Below are positions 1 to 5,875 of a stretch of DNA of 5,875 nt, in pieces. A program made the position numbers and the translations under genes. The notes beneath the pieces were generated by a model. The model did not search any database, had not been told where the DNA came from, and saw only the letters and a program-made list of their open reading frames with translations. This DNA comes from Micrococcales bacterium (GTDB lineage Bacteria; Actinomycetota; Actinomycetes; Actinomycetales; Dermatophilaceae): NCBI GenBank assembly GCA_030537915.1, contig JAUNUZ010000163.1, positions 1 to 5,875 of the forward strand, written 5' to 3'. How positions within the stretch are numbered: the first letter of the stretch is position 1; every line of letters begins with the position of its first letter.

Positions 1-617
1 GCCAGGTGTGCGACCGGCAGATCCGTCGGCTCCTTCTGGACCCTTTCGTAGGCGGTCGCCGACTCGTCGAGCAGGTCCGCCTGGCGCCCTGGCGCCGCCA
101 CGGCGAGAACCGGGACGCGGGGCAAGACCGCGATCCGGATCGCGTCGGGCCATCCTCGATCGACCACGACCTTGCGATAGCGTCCAAGCGCCACGACGCG
201 GGATTCAATCGCTTGAGTGTCAACTTCAACTAGAGGCTGACCTAAGGCCGACTCTGCTGCTCGGTCGATCGCGCGACGGTTGGCCTGGTCGAGTCCGCGC
301 GTCGCAGCGCCGCCCGACCCGCCGGAGGAGGTGCCGTCGGATACCTGGCGCACCACGATCTGCGAGACTCTGGTCATCGGCGCCAGCCAGACGACCCCGG
401 CCCCCGCGCCGCCAAGCGTGCACACGCAGATCACGACGAGCGCCATACGCCGAGCGCCGTCGTGGCCCGCCGCGGCCGCCGAACCAGCACCAACGGTAGG
501 CCCGTTTTTACTGCTGGACGCCGCGTCACGCGGCCTGGCGTTCGCACGCCTTCGCGATGCAAATTCTCGCGCCCCCACGAACACATCGATCACCCCTTGC
601 TTGTCGGAGCCGGGCAA
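1..617 (-). CDS. ftsQ: Cell division protein FtsQ, partial (C-terminus beyond the left edge)
   Basis: FtsQ is a bitopic membrane protein of the divisome; its outer POTRA domain helps bring the septal synthase machinery (FtsL/FtsB, FtsW/FtsI) to the division site. I read 205 codons. Residues 1-57 are a basic, Ala/Ser-rich cytoplasmic tail ending in Arg-Arg. Residues 58-79 (MALVVICVCT...VVWLA) are a single membrane segment. Residues about 83-172 match the POTRA region, with IVVRQV, then LGQPLVEVD (125-133), DRGWPDAIRI (153-162) and PRVPVLAV (167-173), the usual FtsQ order. The FtsQ beta domain is only begun before the edge. A Gly/Ser stretch at residues 96-104 makes the early POTRA longer than I expect. 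The start is chosen as TTG at 617, because GGAGGAG lies 7 bases upstream and the frame is closed nine codons earlier by the murC TAG stop; GTG at 593 is the alternative. The position directly after murC is the standard actinobacterial one. Identity is sure, the exact start less so. Confidence 0.93.
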   Translation of the reverse strand, partial: MPGSDKQGVIDVFVGAREFASRRRANARPRDAASSSKNGPTVGAGSAAAAGHDGARRMALVVICVCTLGGAGAGVVWLAPMTRVSQIVVRQVSDGTSSGGSGGAATRGLDQANRRAIDRAAESALGQPLVEVDTQAIESRVVALGRYRKVVVDRGWPDAIRIAVLPRVPVLAVAAPGRQADLLDESATAYERVQKEPTDLPVAHL

Positions 618-624
618 CGCACCG

Positions 625-631
625 CTCCTCC
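625..631 (-). promoter_or_regulatory. Shine-Dalgarno of ftsQ
   Basis: GGAGGAG sits in the 24-base spacer between the murC stop and the TTG at 617, with 7 bases between the end of the motif and the TTG. It is the strongest ribosome-binding match in the spacer and is the main reason for choosing TTG over the GTG at 593, which has only a weak purine run upstream. Confidence 0.7.
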
Positions 632-641
632 GTCTTCGCTG

Positions 642-2096
642 CTATGGCGCGATTGCCCCCAGCAGTTCGAGCACGGCCGGGCCGATCTCGGTGACATCCC
701 CGGCACCGACGGTTAACAACAGATCTCCCGGTTTAGTCAGCTGCGCGATTGTCACCGCGGCCGTCGTTCGATCGGACACGTAGTGCACTTCCGGGCCGCG
801 CAGGTGTCGCGCTACGAGCTCTCCGGTCACACCCGGCATCGGGTCCTCCCGGGCCGCATAGACGTCGAGTACGACCGCAACGTCGGCAGGCTCGATGCCG
901 GACGCCAGGGCCTGGGCGAAGTCGCGAGTCCGGGAGTAGAGATGGGGCTGAAAGACGACGACGAGCCGGCCCGCTCCGGCCAGACGCCGTGCAGTCGCGA
1001 CGACGGCGGCCACCTTGCCCGGGTTGTGGGCGTAGTCGTCGATGATCGTCACGCCCCCGGCCTCGCCCTTGGGCTCGAAGCGGCGGCGCGTCCCGGTGTA
1101 GGACGCCAGACCCGCGATCACCGCGTCCTGCTCGGCTCCGCAGCCGTGGGTCGCGGCGATGAAGGCAGCAGTGGCGTTACGCAGGTTGTGCTCACCGGGG
1201 ACGGCGAGCCTCAGCTCGTGCTCCCGACCGGCGCTGGTGAGCACGGCCTGGGCGTGCATCCCCTCCGAGCGCAGCGTGCGAAGGCGCACGTCCGCGGTCT
1301 CGTCGGTGCCGTAGGTGACGACCCGGATTCGACGCACCTCACCTCGTCCCTCGGCTACGCCCCCCGTATCTGCGATCCGGCGCGCCAGCCGCGCCGAGCC
1401 ATCGTCGTCGGCGCAGGCGACGAGCAGTCCGCCGGGGCGAATCGACTCGGCGAAGGCGAGGTAGGCCTCCTGCACCGCCTCGAACGTCCCGTAGAAATCG
1501 AGGTGATCGGGCTGGACATTGGTGACGATCGCGACGTCCGGCCGGTAGGCGAGGAAGGAGCCATCGCTCTCGTCAGCCTCGATGACCATCGTCTCGCCCG
1601 TGCCGAGGGCCGCATTGGCGCCGGTCGCGGCGAGCTCGCCGCCGATGGCGAACGACGGTTCGGCACCCGCATACTGCAGCGCGACCGTGAGCATCGCCGT
1701 CGTCGTCGTCTTGCCGTTGGCGCCGGCGATCGCCACGCTGCGCCGGCCGGCCGCGATGGCGGCCAGCGCCTGGGATCGGTGCAGGACGCGACGCCCGGCG
1801 GCCCTGGCCGCGACGAGCTCGACGTTGTCCTCGCGGACGGCCGACGAGATGACGACCGTGTCGGCCCCCGCGATGTTCCGGGCGTCATGCCCGATGCTCA
1901 CCCGCGCGCCCGCCTCGCTGAGCGCGGCCAGGACCGCCGAGTCGCGGGCGTCGGAGCCGGACACCACGCACCCGGCCTGCAGCGCGAGTCGGGCGACGGC
2001 CGACATGCCGGCCCCGCCGATCCCGATGACGTGCACGGCCCCGAGGTCACCGACCGGCAGCGGGTCGGCGCCGTAGTCGAAACGTGCCGTTGTCAT
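642..2096 (-). CDS. murC: UDP-N-acetylmuramate--L-alanine ligase MurC
   Basis: MurC is the cytoplasmic ATP-dependent ligase that joins L-Ala to UDP-MurNAc, the first peptide-building step of peptidoglycan. The protein is 484 residues, normal for the family. The N-terminal Rossmann domain opens with VIGIGGAGMS (23-32). The central ATPase domain has the P-loop AGANGKTTTT (124-133), the acidic motif EADESDGS (173-180), DHLDFYG (197-203) and GEHNLRNA (301-308). The C-terminal domain has RRRFE (337-341), DDYAHNPGK (353-361), FQPHLYSRT (382-390) and TVGAGDVT (462-469). These motifs and the GIGGAGMS start separate it from MurD, MurE and MurF. Two signature His are Asn here: the usual GTHGKT reads GANGKT and the usual DDYAHHPTE reads DDYAHNPGK. 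The ATG overlaps the murG TGA by four bases (ATGA), so translation is probably coupled. Leu461 is a rare TTA codon. The main frame is intact. Confidence 0.97.
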   Translation of the reverse strand: MTTARFDYGADPLPVGDLGAVHVIGIGGAGMSAVARLALQAGCVVSGSDARDSAVLAALSEAGARVSIGHDARNIAGADTVVISSAVREDNVELVAARAAGRRVLHRSQALAAIAAGRRSVAIAGANGKTTTTAMLTVALQYAGAEPSFAIGGELAATGANAALGTGETMVIEADESDGSFLAYRPDVAIVTNVQPDHLDFYGTFEAVQEAYLAFAESIRPGGLLVACADDDGSARLARRIADTGGVAEGRGEVRRIRVVTYGTDETADVRLRTLRSEGMHAQAVLTSAGREHELRLAVPGEHNLRNATAAFIAATHGCGAEQDAVIAGLASYTGTRRRFEPKGEAGGVTIIDDYAHNPGKVAAVVATARRLAGAGRLVVVFQPHLYSRTRDFAQALASGIEPADVAVVLDVYAAREDPMPGVTGELVARHLRGPEVHYVSDRTTAAVTIAQLTKPGDLLLTVGAGDVTEIGPAVLELLGAIAP

Positions 2097-3214
2097 ACGC
2101 CCTCCTGGTAGGCACGGTGAACGAGGTCGGCGAGCCGCTCGTCGGCGTGCCGCTGTCCTGCGTGCGCCGCTGCAGCCGCCATGCGGGCCAATCGCTGCGG
2201 ATCTGCCAGGAGTGGGACGACGACGCGTTCGACCCAGGCGGCGTCGACTTCGGCGTCGTCGGCGAGCAGACCGCCGCCCGCCGCGACGACTCCGGCGGCG
2301 TTGAGTCGCTGCTCACCGTTCCCGATGGGCAGCGGCACGAAGATCGCCGGCAGCCCCACGGCGCTAAGCTCACACACCGTGTTGGCTCCGGAACGGGCGA
2401 CGACGAGGTCCGCGGCCGCGTAGGCGAGCTCCATGCGCTCGGCGTATGCGAGGACGACATAACGGCCGGGACCGCTGCTCCCAGTAACCCCGAGCGGCTC
2501 GAATTCCTTGCCGATCCCGGCCAGGTGCAGCACTTGCGCGCCGCTCCCGATGAGCGTTGCCGCGGCCGCGCCGAGGCCCTGGTTGAGTCGCTGGGCGCCG
2601 AGCGAACCGCCGGTCACCAGCAGGGTCGGCGCGTCGGGATCCAGCCCGAAGTGCTCGCGAGCCTGCGCGCGCAGCGCCGCCCGGTCCAGGCCCGCGATCT
2701 CGGCGCGCAGGGGCATCCCGAGGACACGGGCGTGCGGCAACGCCGTCGTTGCGAATGTCGTGGCGACAAAGGGTGTCAGCCGCGCGCCGAGCCGATTCGC
2801 CAGGCCCGGGCGGGCGTTCTGCTCGTGGATGACGATCGGGATGCCGCATCGCCGCGCCGCGAGGTAGGCCGGGGCCGACACGTATCCACCGAAGCCGACG
2901 ACGACCCGGGCGCCGCTGTCGCGCAGGACCGTATCGACCGCGGCTACAGCACCCCAGAGTGCGTGGGGCAGGCGCAGCGCGTCCCCGGAGATGCGGCGGG
3001 GGAAGGCGACCTTGTCGATGGTGCGTAATTCGTACCCGCGGGCGGGCACGAGACGGGCCTCGAGCCCGGTGGCCGTCCCCAACGCGGTGATCCGCACGTC
3101 GGGGTCGCGCCGCACGAGAGCGTCCGCGAGCGCGAGCAGCGGAGACACGTGCCCCGCCGAGCCACCGCCCGCAAGAACGACGCTGGACGGCGCGGCCGCG
3201 CGACTACCGGTCAC
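2093..3214 (-). CDS. murG: UDP-GlcNAc:lipid I N-acetylglucosaminyltransferase MurG
   Basis: MurG is a peripheral GT-B glycosyltransferase (family GT28) on the inner face of the membrane; it moves GlcNAc from UDP-GlcNAc to lipid I and so makes lipid II. From the GTG at 3214 it has 373 residues, the usual size. The N-terminal half has the glycine loop LAGGGSAGHVSP (14-25), VGFGGYVSAP (106-115) and HEQNARPG (130-137). The C-terminal half has TGGSLGAQRLN (201-211), the nucleotide-sugar site RSGANTVCE (274-282) and PLPIGNGEQRLNA (294-306). The frame stays open further upstream to 3478, but that part lies inside ftsW and has no family resemblance. GTG at 3214 gives a four-base GTGA overlap with the ftsW stop, has a GGGGGAC motif 7 bases upstream, and places the glycine loop where MurG normally has it. 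Leu63 is a TTA codon. Translation is probably coupled to both ftsW and murC. Confidence 0.97.
   Translation of the reverse strand: MTGSRAAAPSSVVLAGGGSAGHVSPLLALADALVRRDPDVRITALGTATGLEARLVPARGYELRTIDKVAFPRRISGDALRLPHALWGAVAAVDTVLRDSGARVVVGFGGYVSAPAYLAARRCGIPIVIHEQNARPGLANRLGARLTPFVATTFATTALPHARVLGMPLRAEIAGLDRAALRAQAREHFGLDPDAPTLLVTGGSLGAQRLNQGLGAAAATLIGSGAQVLHLAGIGKEFEPLGVTGSSGPGRYVVLAYAERMELAYAAADLVVARSGANTVCELSAVGLPAIFVPLPIGNGEQRLNAAGVVAAGGGLLADDAEVDAAWVERVVVPLLADPQRLARMAAAAAHAGQRHADERLADLVHRAYQEGV
2101..2106 (-). promoter_or_regulatory. Shine-Dalgarno of murC
   Basis: AGGAGG lies inside the last codons of murG with a short 4-base spacing to the murC ATG at 2096. Together with the ATGA overlap it fixes the murC start. 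Confidence 0.7.
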
Positions 3215-4500
3215 CGCCGGGTCCCCCGTGCTGCTCGCGTCCCTCGGGTCCTGCGGGCGGTGAAGACGGCCAGCGATCGGCTCACGACCTTCGGCCGGGC
3301 AGCGAGGGCGCGGCGGCAGGCCGGCTCGTTCCGCGCGAAGGAGATCACCATGCCGAGGGCGAAGAGCGTGGTGACCAGGGCGGACCCTCCGCTTGAGACC
3401 AGGGGCAGAGGCACCCCGATGACCGGGAGAGCGCCGATGACGGAGCCGATGTTGATCATGGCCTGCACCAGGACCCACGTCATCACCCCGGCGGTGGCGA
3501 CTCGGACGAACGGGTCGTCGGTGCGCAGCACGATGCGATAGCAGGCGAGCGCCAGGAGCGCGAAGAGGACGAGCACCATGAGCGTCCCGCCGATCCCGAG
3601 CTCCTCGCCGATGATGGCGAAAATGAAGTCGTTGTGCGGCTCAGGCAACCACAACCACTTCTCGCGGCTCGCTCCGAGCCCGAGACCCGACAGTCCGCCG
3701 TCCGCCAGTGCGTAGCGCCCATGCTCGCTCTGCCAGCACTGGTGTACATCGGTGCAGGACAGCCACTGATTGAGGCGGCTCATCCGATTGCCGCTGACCA
3801 GGACCAAAGCGGCGACTCCGAGCGCCCCGACGGCACCGGCAAGGCCGAAGAGTCGCGCGCTGACCCCGGCCGCCCACAGCAGGCCGGCGAGGATCGCAAG
3901 CAGGACGAGAGCGGTACCCAGGTCGCGGCCCAGCAGGACGAGACCGACGAGCAGGGCGCCGGAGGGCAGCAGAAGCGGGACGATGGCGTGGCGCCACTGG
4001 CGCAGCAGGCGCCGTTTCGTGGCCAGGACGGCCGCGCCGTAGACGACGATCGCCAGTTTCCCGATCTCCGACGGCTGCACCTGGATCGGCCCCAGGCGCA
4101 GCCAGTTGCGGTTGCCCAGTACAGCGAAGCCCAGCGGAGTGAAGACGAGCGCCTGCAGGCCCACGGCCACGAGCAGGAGTGGGATGGCCAGGCGACGCCA
4201 CGCAAGGGTGGGCAGCCGGCTCGCCACCACGCAGGCCAAGACGCCGAGCACCGCGAACTGGGCCTGCTTGAGGAAGACCGTGTAGGACGAGCCGCCGTTA
4301 CGCAGGGAGGCCACGCTCGAGGCCGAGAGCACCATGATGAGGCCGATGAGCATGAGCGCGGCGACAACGGCCACGAGCAGGTAGTACGTGCTCAGTGGCG
4401 ACTCCAGTCGGCTCCAGAACGGGTGCTGTGCCGGCGGCATCCCGGGGACCGCGTCCTCGTCTCCGGGACGTCCCGAGCGCCGCAGGCTGGTCAGGCTCAC
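3211..4500 (-). CDS. ftsW: Septal peptidoglycan glycosyltransferase FtsW (SEDS family)
   Basis: FtsW is the multi-pass SEDS polymerase that links lipid II into glycan strands at the septum, working with its cognate class B PBP (FtsI). The 429-residue protein has a hydrophilic N-terminus (1-38), then about ten hydrophobic segments from residue 39 to 390, and a strongly basic tail (391-429). Family marks are GNRNWLRLG (129-137), QPSEIGKLA (142-150), GRDLGTALV (191-199), the loop LPEPHNDFIFAIIGEE (285-300) and the late signature GALPVIGVPLPLVSSGGS (356-373). Asp291 aligns with the Asp shown to be catalytic in RodA and FtsW. The absence of RodA-type neighbours (mreC, PBP2) and the place between murD and murG argue for FtsW. 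GTG at 4500 is the first possible start: the frame has a TGA at 4516-4518, and GAGGGAG lies 10 bases upstream. ATG at 4440 (residue 21) is possible. Cys249 and Cys255 lie in an outer loop. Confidence 0.96.
   Translation of the reverse strand: MSLTSLRRSGRPGDEDAVPGMPPAQHPFWSRLESPLSTYYLLVAVVAALMLIGLIMVLSASSVASLRNGGSSYTVFLKQAQFAVLGVLACVVASRLPTLAWRRLAIPLLLVAVGLQALVFTPLGFAVLGNRNWLRLGPIQVQPSEIGKLAIVVYGAAVLATKRRLLRQWRHAIVPLLLPSGALLVGLVLLGRDLGTALVLLAILAGLLWAAGVSARLFGLAGAVGALGVAALVLVSGNRMSRLNQWLSCTDVHQCWQSEHGRYALADGGLSGLGLGASREKWLWLPEPHNDFIFAIIGEELGIGGTLMVLVLFALLALACYRIVLRTDDPFVRVATAGVMTWVLVQAMINIGSVIGALPVIGVPLPLVSSGGSALVTTLFALGMVISFARNEPACRRALAARPKVVSRSLAVFTARRTRGTRAARGTRR
3221..3227 (-). promoter_or_regulatory. 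Shine-Dalgarno-like site of murG
   Basis: GGGGGAC lies within the 3' end of ftsW, 6 bases before the GTG at 3214. It supports the overlapping GTG as the murG start instead of the longer reading into ftsW. Confidence 0.55.
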
Positions 4501-4510
4501 GTCGACTGCT

Positions 4511-4517
4511 CTCCCTC
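4511..4517 (-). promoter_or_regulatory. Shine-Dalgarno-like site of ftsW
   Basis: GAGGGAG sits 10 bases before the GTG at 4500, slightly far but usable. It favours GTG at 4500 over the ATG at 4440, whose best upstream match is a weaker GAGGAC 12 bases away. Confidence 0.45.
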
Positions 4518-4574
4518 ACTGTGCTGGATGTGAAGCGGAACGAGCCGCCCGGTTATGTCTCTACTTTCGTGTGG

Positions 4575-4597
4575 GGCTTGGGGTGGTCTCCAAGGCC
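4575..4597 (-). repeat. Imperfect inverted repeat (hairpin) after murD
   Basis: In transcript sense GGCCTTGG and CCAAGCC can pair across an 8-base loop, giving seven base pairs with one bulged base. It starts 18 bases past the murD stop. No U-run follows, so it is not a classic intrinsic terminator. It could be a weak attenuator, an RNA-processing or stabilising stem, or chance in GC-rich DNA. Confidence 0.35.
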
Positions 4598-4615
4598 TGC
4601 GGACGCGCACCGTCG

Positions 4616-5875
4616 TCACCTCAGGTGGCGACGGACGGCGGCGGCGAACGCATCCCCGCGCGCGCCGTAGTCCGTGAACATGTCCATCGAGGCAGCGGCG
4701 GGCGCCAGCAGGACCGCGTCGCCGCGTCGTGCGTGCGCCGCCGCGGCGACGACGACGAGGTCCATCGCCCCAGTGTCCGTGCTCGACACCTCGTGCACCG
4801 GGACATCGGGGGCGTGTCGGGCCAGCGCCCGGGCGATGTGCTCACGGTCACGGCCGAGCAACACGACGGCTCGCAGCCGGTCCTTGGCCCCCCGGACGAG
4901 ATCCTCGACGTCGGCGCCCTTGAGCAGTCCCCCGGCGATCCAGACGACGGAGTCGAATGCGCCAAGCGCCGCGGCGGCCGCGTGCGGATTGGTGGCCTTG
5001 GAATCATCGACCCAGGTCACGCCGTCGGCGTGGGCGACCTGCGCAATGCGGTGCGGCTCGAAGGCGTAGCTACGCAGTCCCTGGCGGACCGCCACGGGCG
5101 AGACGCCGGCGGCCCGCGCGAGAGCCGCTGCGGCCAGGGCATTGGCCACCACGTGTGGCGCCGGCGGCGTCTGGCCTCGCTGCAGATCGGCGAGGGTGCC
5201 GAGCTCCGCAGCGCTGGTGCGACGCTCTGGCACAAAGGCGCGGTCAGCCAAGACATCGTCGACGAGGCCGACCATCGAGATCGCCGGAATACCGAGCGTA
5301 AAGGCCACCGCACGACACCCCTGCACGACCTCGGCATCGAGGACGAGCTGCTCGGTCGCCGAGTCCTGCTCGTTATAGACGCACGCCACCTGGGTGCGCT
5401 CGTAAACCTTGCCCTTGGCCGACCGATAGGACTCCAGCGAGCCGTGCCAGTCGACATGGTCGGGGGCGATGTTGAGGCAGACCGAGGCGAGCGGGGAGAT
5501 CGAGCGCTGCCAGTGCAGCTGGAAGCTGCTCAGCTCAACCGCGAGCATGTCGTAGGGCTCCGGGTGCAGCACGGCCTCCAGGATCGGCGTGCCGACGTTG
5601 CCGACCGCGATCGCCCGTTTGCCCCCGGCGCGCAACATCTGCGCGAGCATCGTGACCACGGTCGTCTTGCCGTTCGTGCCGGTGACCGTGAGCCACGGCG
5701 CCGCCCCGGTGGCCGGACGCATCCGCCACGCGAGCTCGACCTCACCCCAGACGGGGATGCCGGCGTCGGCCGCGGCCAGCAAGACGGGGTTGTCCGGCCG
5801 CCAGCCCGGTGAGGTGACGACGAGCTCGATGCCCACCAGCAGCGCCTCGGGGTCCGCGCTCGCGGCCACCCCCTG
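4616..5875 (-). CDS. murD: UDP-N-acetylmuramoylalanine--D-glutamate ligase MurD, partial (N-terminus beyond the right edge)
   Basis: MurD is the cytoplasmic ATP-dependent ligase that adds D-Glu to UDP-MurNAc-L-Ala. 419 residues are visible, and the frame is open to the right edge. Numbered from the edge, the visible part begins in the N-terminal Rossmann-like domain, with VVTSPGWRPDNP and then PVWGEVELAWR. Next come the P-loop TGTNGKTT (65-72), GNVGTPILE, AVELSSFQLHW, which is typical of MurD, and NIAPDHVDWHG. The segment SAKGKVY carries the Lys usually carbamylated in Mur ligases. The C-terminal domain has DDSKATNPHAAAAAL, VWIAGGLLKGAD, GRDREHIA, LLAPAAASMDMFTDYGARG and ends in VRRHLR. In family members the P-loop lies near residue 110-130, so roughly 50 residues are missing. 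The GTG at 5869 lies inside the domain and should not be taken as the start. No frame break is seen. Confidence 0.96.
   Translation of the reverse strand, partial: QGVAASADPEALLVGIELVVTSPGWRPDNPVLLAAADAGIPVWGEVELAWRMRPATGAAPWLTVTGTNGKTTVVTMLAQMLRAGGKRAIAVGNVGTPILEAVLHPEPYDMLAVELSSFQLHWQRSISPLASVCLNIAPDHVDWHGSLESYRSAKGKVYERTQVACVYNEQDSATEQLVLDAEVVQGCRAVAFTLGIPAISMVGLVDDVLADRAFVPERRTSAAELGTLADLQRGQTPPAPHVVANALAAAALARAAGVSPVAVRQGLRSYAFEPHRIAQVAHADGVTWVDDSKATNPHAAAAALGAFDSVVWIAGGLLKGADVEDLVRGAKDRLRAVVLLGRDREHIARALARHAPDVPVHEVSSTDTGAMDLVVVAAAAHARRGDAVLLAPAAASMDMFTDYGARGDAFAAAVRRHLR

Larger units (their letters stand above)
4501..4615. other. murD-ftsW intergenic gap
   Basis: This 115-base gap is the only sizeable non-coding stretch in the window; the other junctions are two 4-base overlaps and one 24-base spacer. 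In the direction of transcription it has a GC-rich part just after murD with a small hairpin (4575-4597), then a short AT-richer patch (about 4551-4570), then the ftsW ribosome-binding site. I see no convincing -10/-35 pair, and no second gene on either strand. Confidence 0.6.

Noticed and set aside
783..2111. Long plus-strand open frame opposite murC (442 codons)
   Set aside because: It lies antisense to a clear MurC with all family motifs. Long antisense frames are expected in GC-rich coding DNA, and the translation is Arg/Gly/Asp-rich with no recognisable domain.
2084..3028. Plus-strand open frame opposite murG (314 codons)
   Set aside because: Antisense shadow of murG; its composition is the usual result of reading GC-rich codons backwards and no motif is seen.
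3215..3478. Upstream extension of the murG frame to 3478
   Set aside because: The extension overlaps the conserved end of ftsW and has no MurG similarity; the GTG at 3214 fits the family N-terminus, the ribosome-binding site and the overlap.
4571..4587. TGGGG repeats resembling MraZ boxes
   Set aside because: The two TGGGG units are spaced by 8 bases, not the 10-base period of MraZ sites. MraZ boxes belong before mraZ at the head of the cluster, not here.
4575..4597. Intrinsic terminator after murD
   Set aside because: The stem is short with a bulge and no U-run follows. Termination here would cut off essential downstream genes unless another promoter exists.
4545..4600. Sigma-70-type promoter ahead of ftsW
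   Set aside because: A TTGGAG hexamer can be found in transcript sense, but there is no TANNNT-like hexamer at a suitable spacing; the AT-richer patch alone is not enough to call a promoter.
4388..5812. Plus-strand open frame spanning the ftsW start, the gap and most of murD (474 codons)
   Set aside because: It covers two well-supported genes on the other strand and shows no domain or ribosome-binding site. The gap part has no coding character of its own.
5867..5869. GTG at 5869 as the murD start
   Set aside because: The frame continues to the window edge, and the visible protein would lack about 50 residues of the N-terminal domain that MurD always has. The start is outside the window.
1..5875. 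tRNA, rRNA, CRISPR array, insertion sequence, attachment site or an undescribed system
   Set aside because: I looked on both strands. Almost all of the sequence is accounted for by five conserved dcw genes, and I see no repeats, transposase motifs or structured RNA in the remaining roughly 140 non-coding bases.

Overview
The window is a segment of the division and cell wall (dcw) cluster of a high-GC Gram-positive bacterium, almost certainly an actinobacterium. All genes lie on the minus strand. Transcription order, from the right edge to the left, is murD (5' end cut off), ftsW, murG, murC, ftsQ (3' end cut off). The evidence for an actinobacterium is the very high GC content with strong third-position GC bias, this gene order with murC directly followed by ftsQ (no murB or ddl between them), and the sequence style of FtsW, MurD and MurG. 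I cannot name a genus.

Layout: murD fills 4616-5875. A 115-base gap (4501-4615) carries a small imperfect hairpin and a local AT-richer patch. ftsW (3211-4500), murG (2093-3214) and murC (642-2096) follow, joined by 4-base start/stop overlaps (GTGA and ATGA). A 24-base spacer with a strong Shine-Dalgarno precedes ftsQ, which starts at a TTG at 617 and runs off the left edge. ftsQ is easily missed because it lacks an ATG near its start.

Together the genes make and use lipid II. MurC adds the first amino acid (L-Ala in most bacteria) to UDP-MurNAc and MurD adds D-Glu in the cytoplasm. MurG adds GlcNAc to lipid I to make lipid II at the inner membrane face. FtsW polymerises lipid II at the septum, and FtsQ is the membrane scaffold that helps recruit the septal synthase. 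Genes expected outside the window are murE/murF/mraY to the right and ftsZ to the left.

I found no mobile element, CRISPR array, RNA gene or undescribed system. The points worth a second look are small: two linked His-to-Asn changes in MurC signature motifs, a Gly/Ser-rich insertion in the FtsQ POTRA region, three TTA codons in essential genes, a Cys pair in an FtsW outer loop, and the hairpin-bearing gap after murD.
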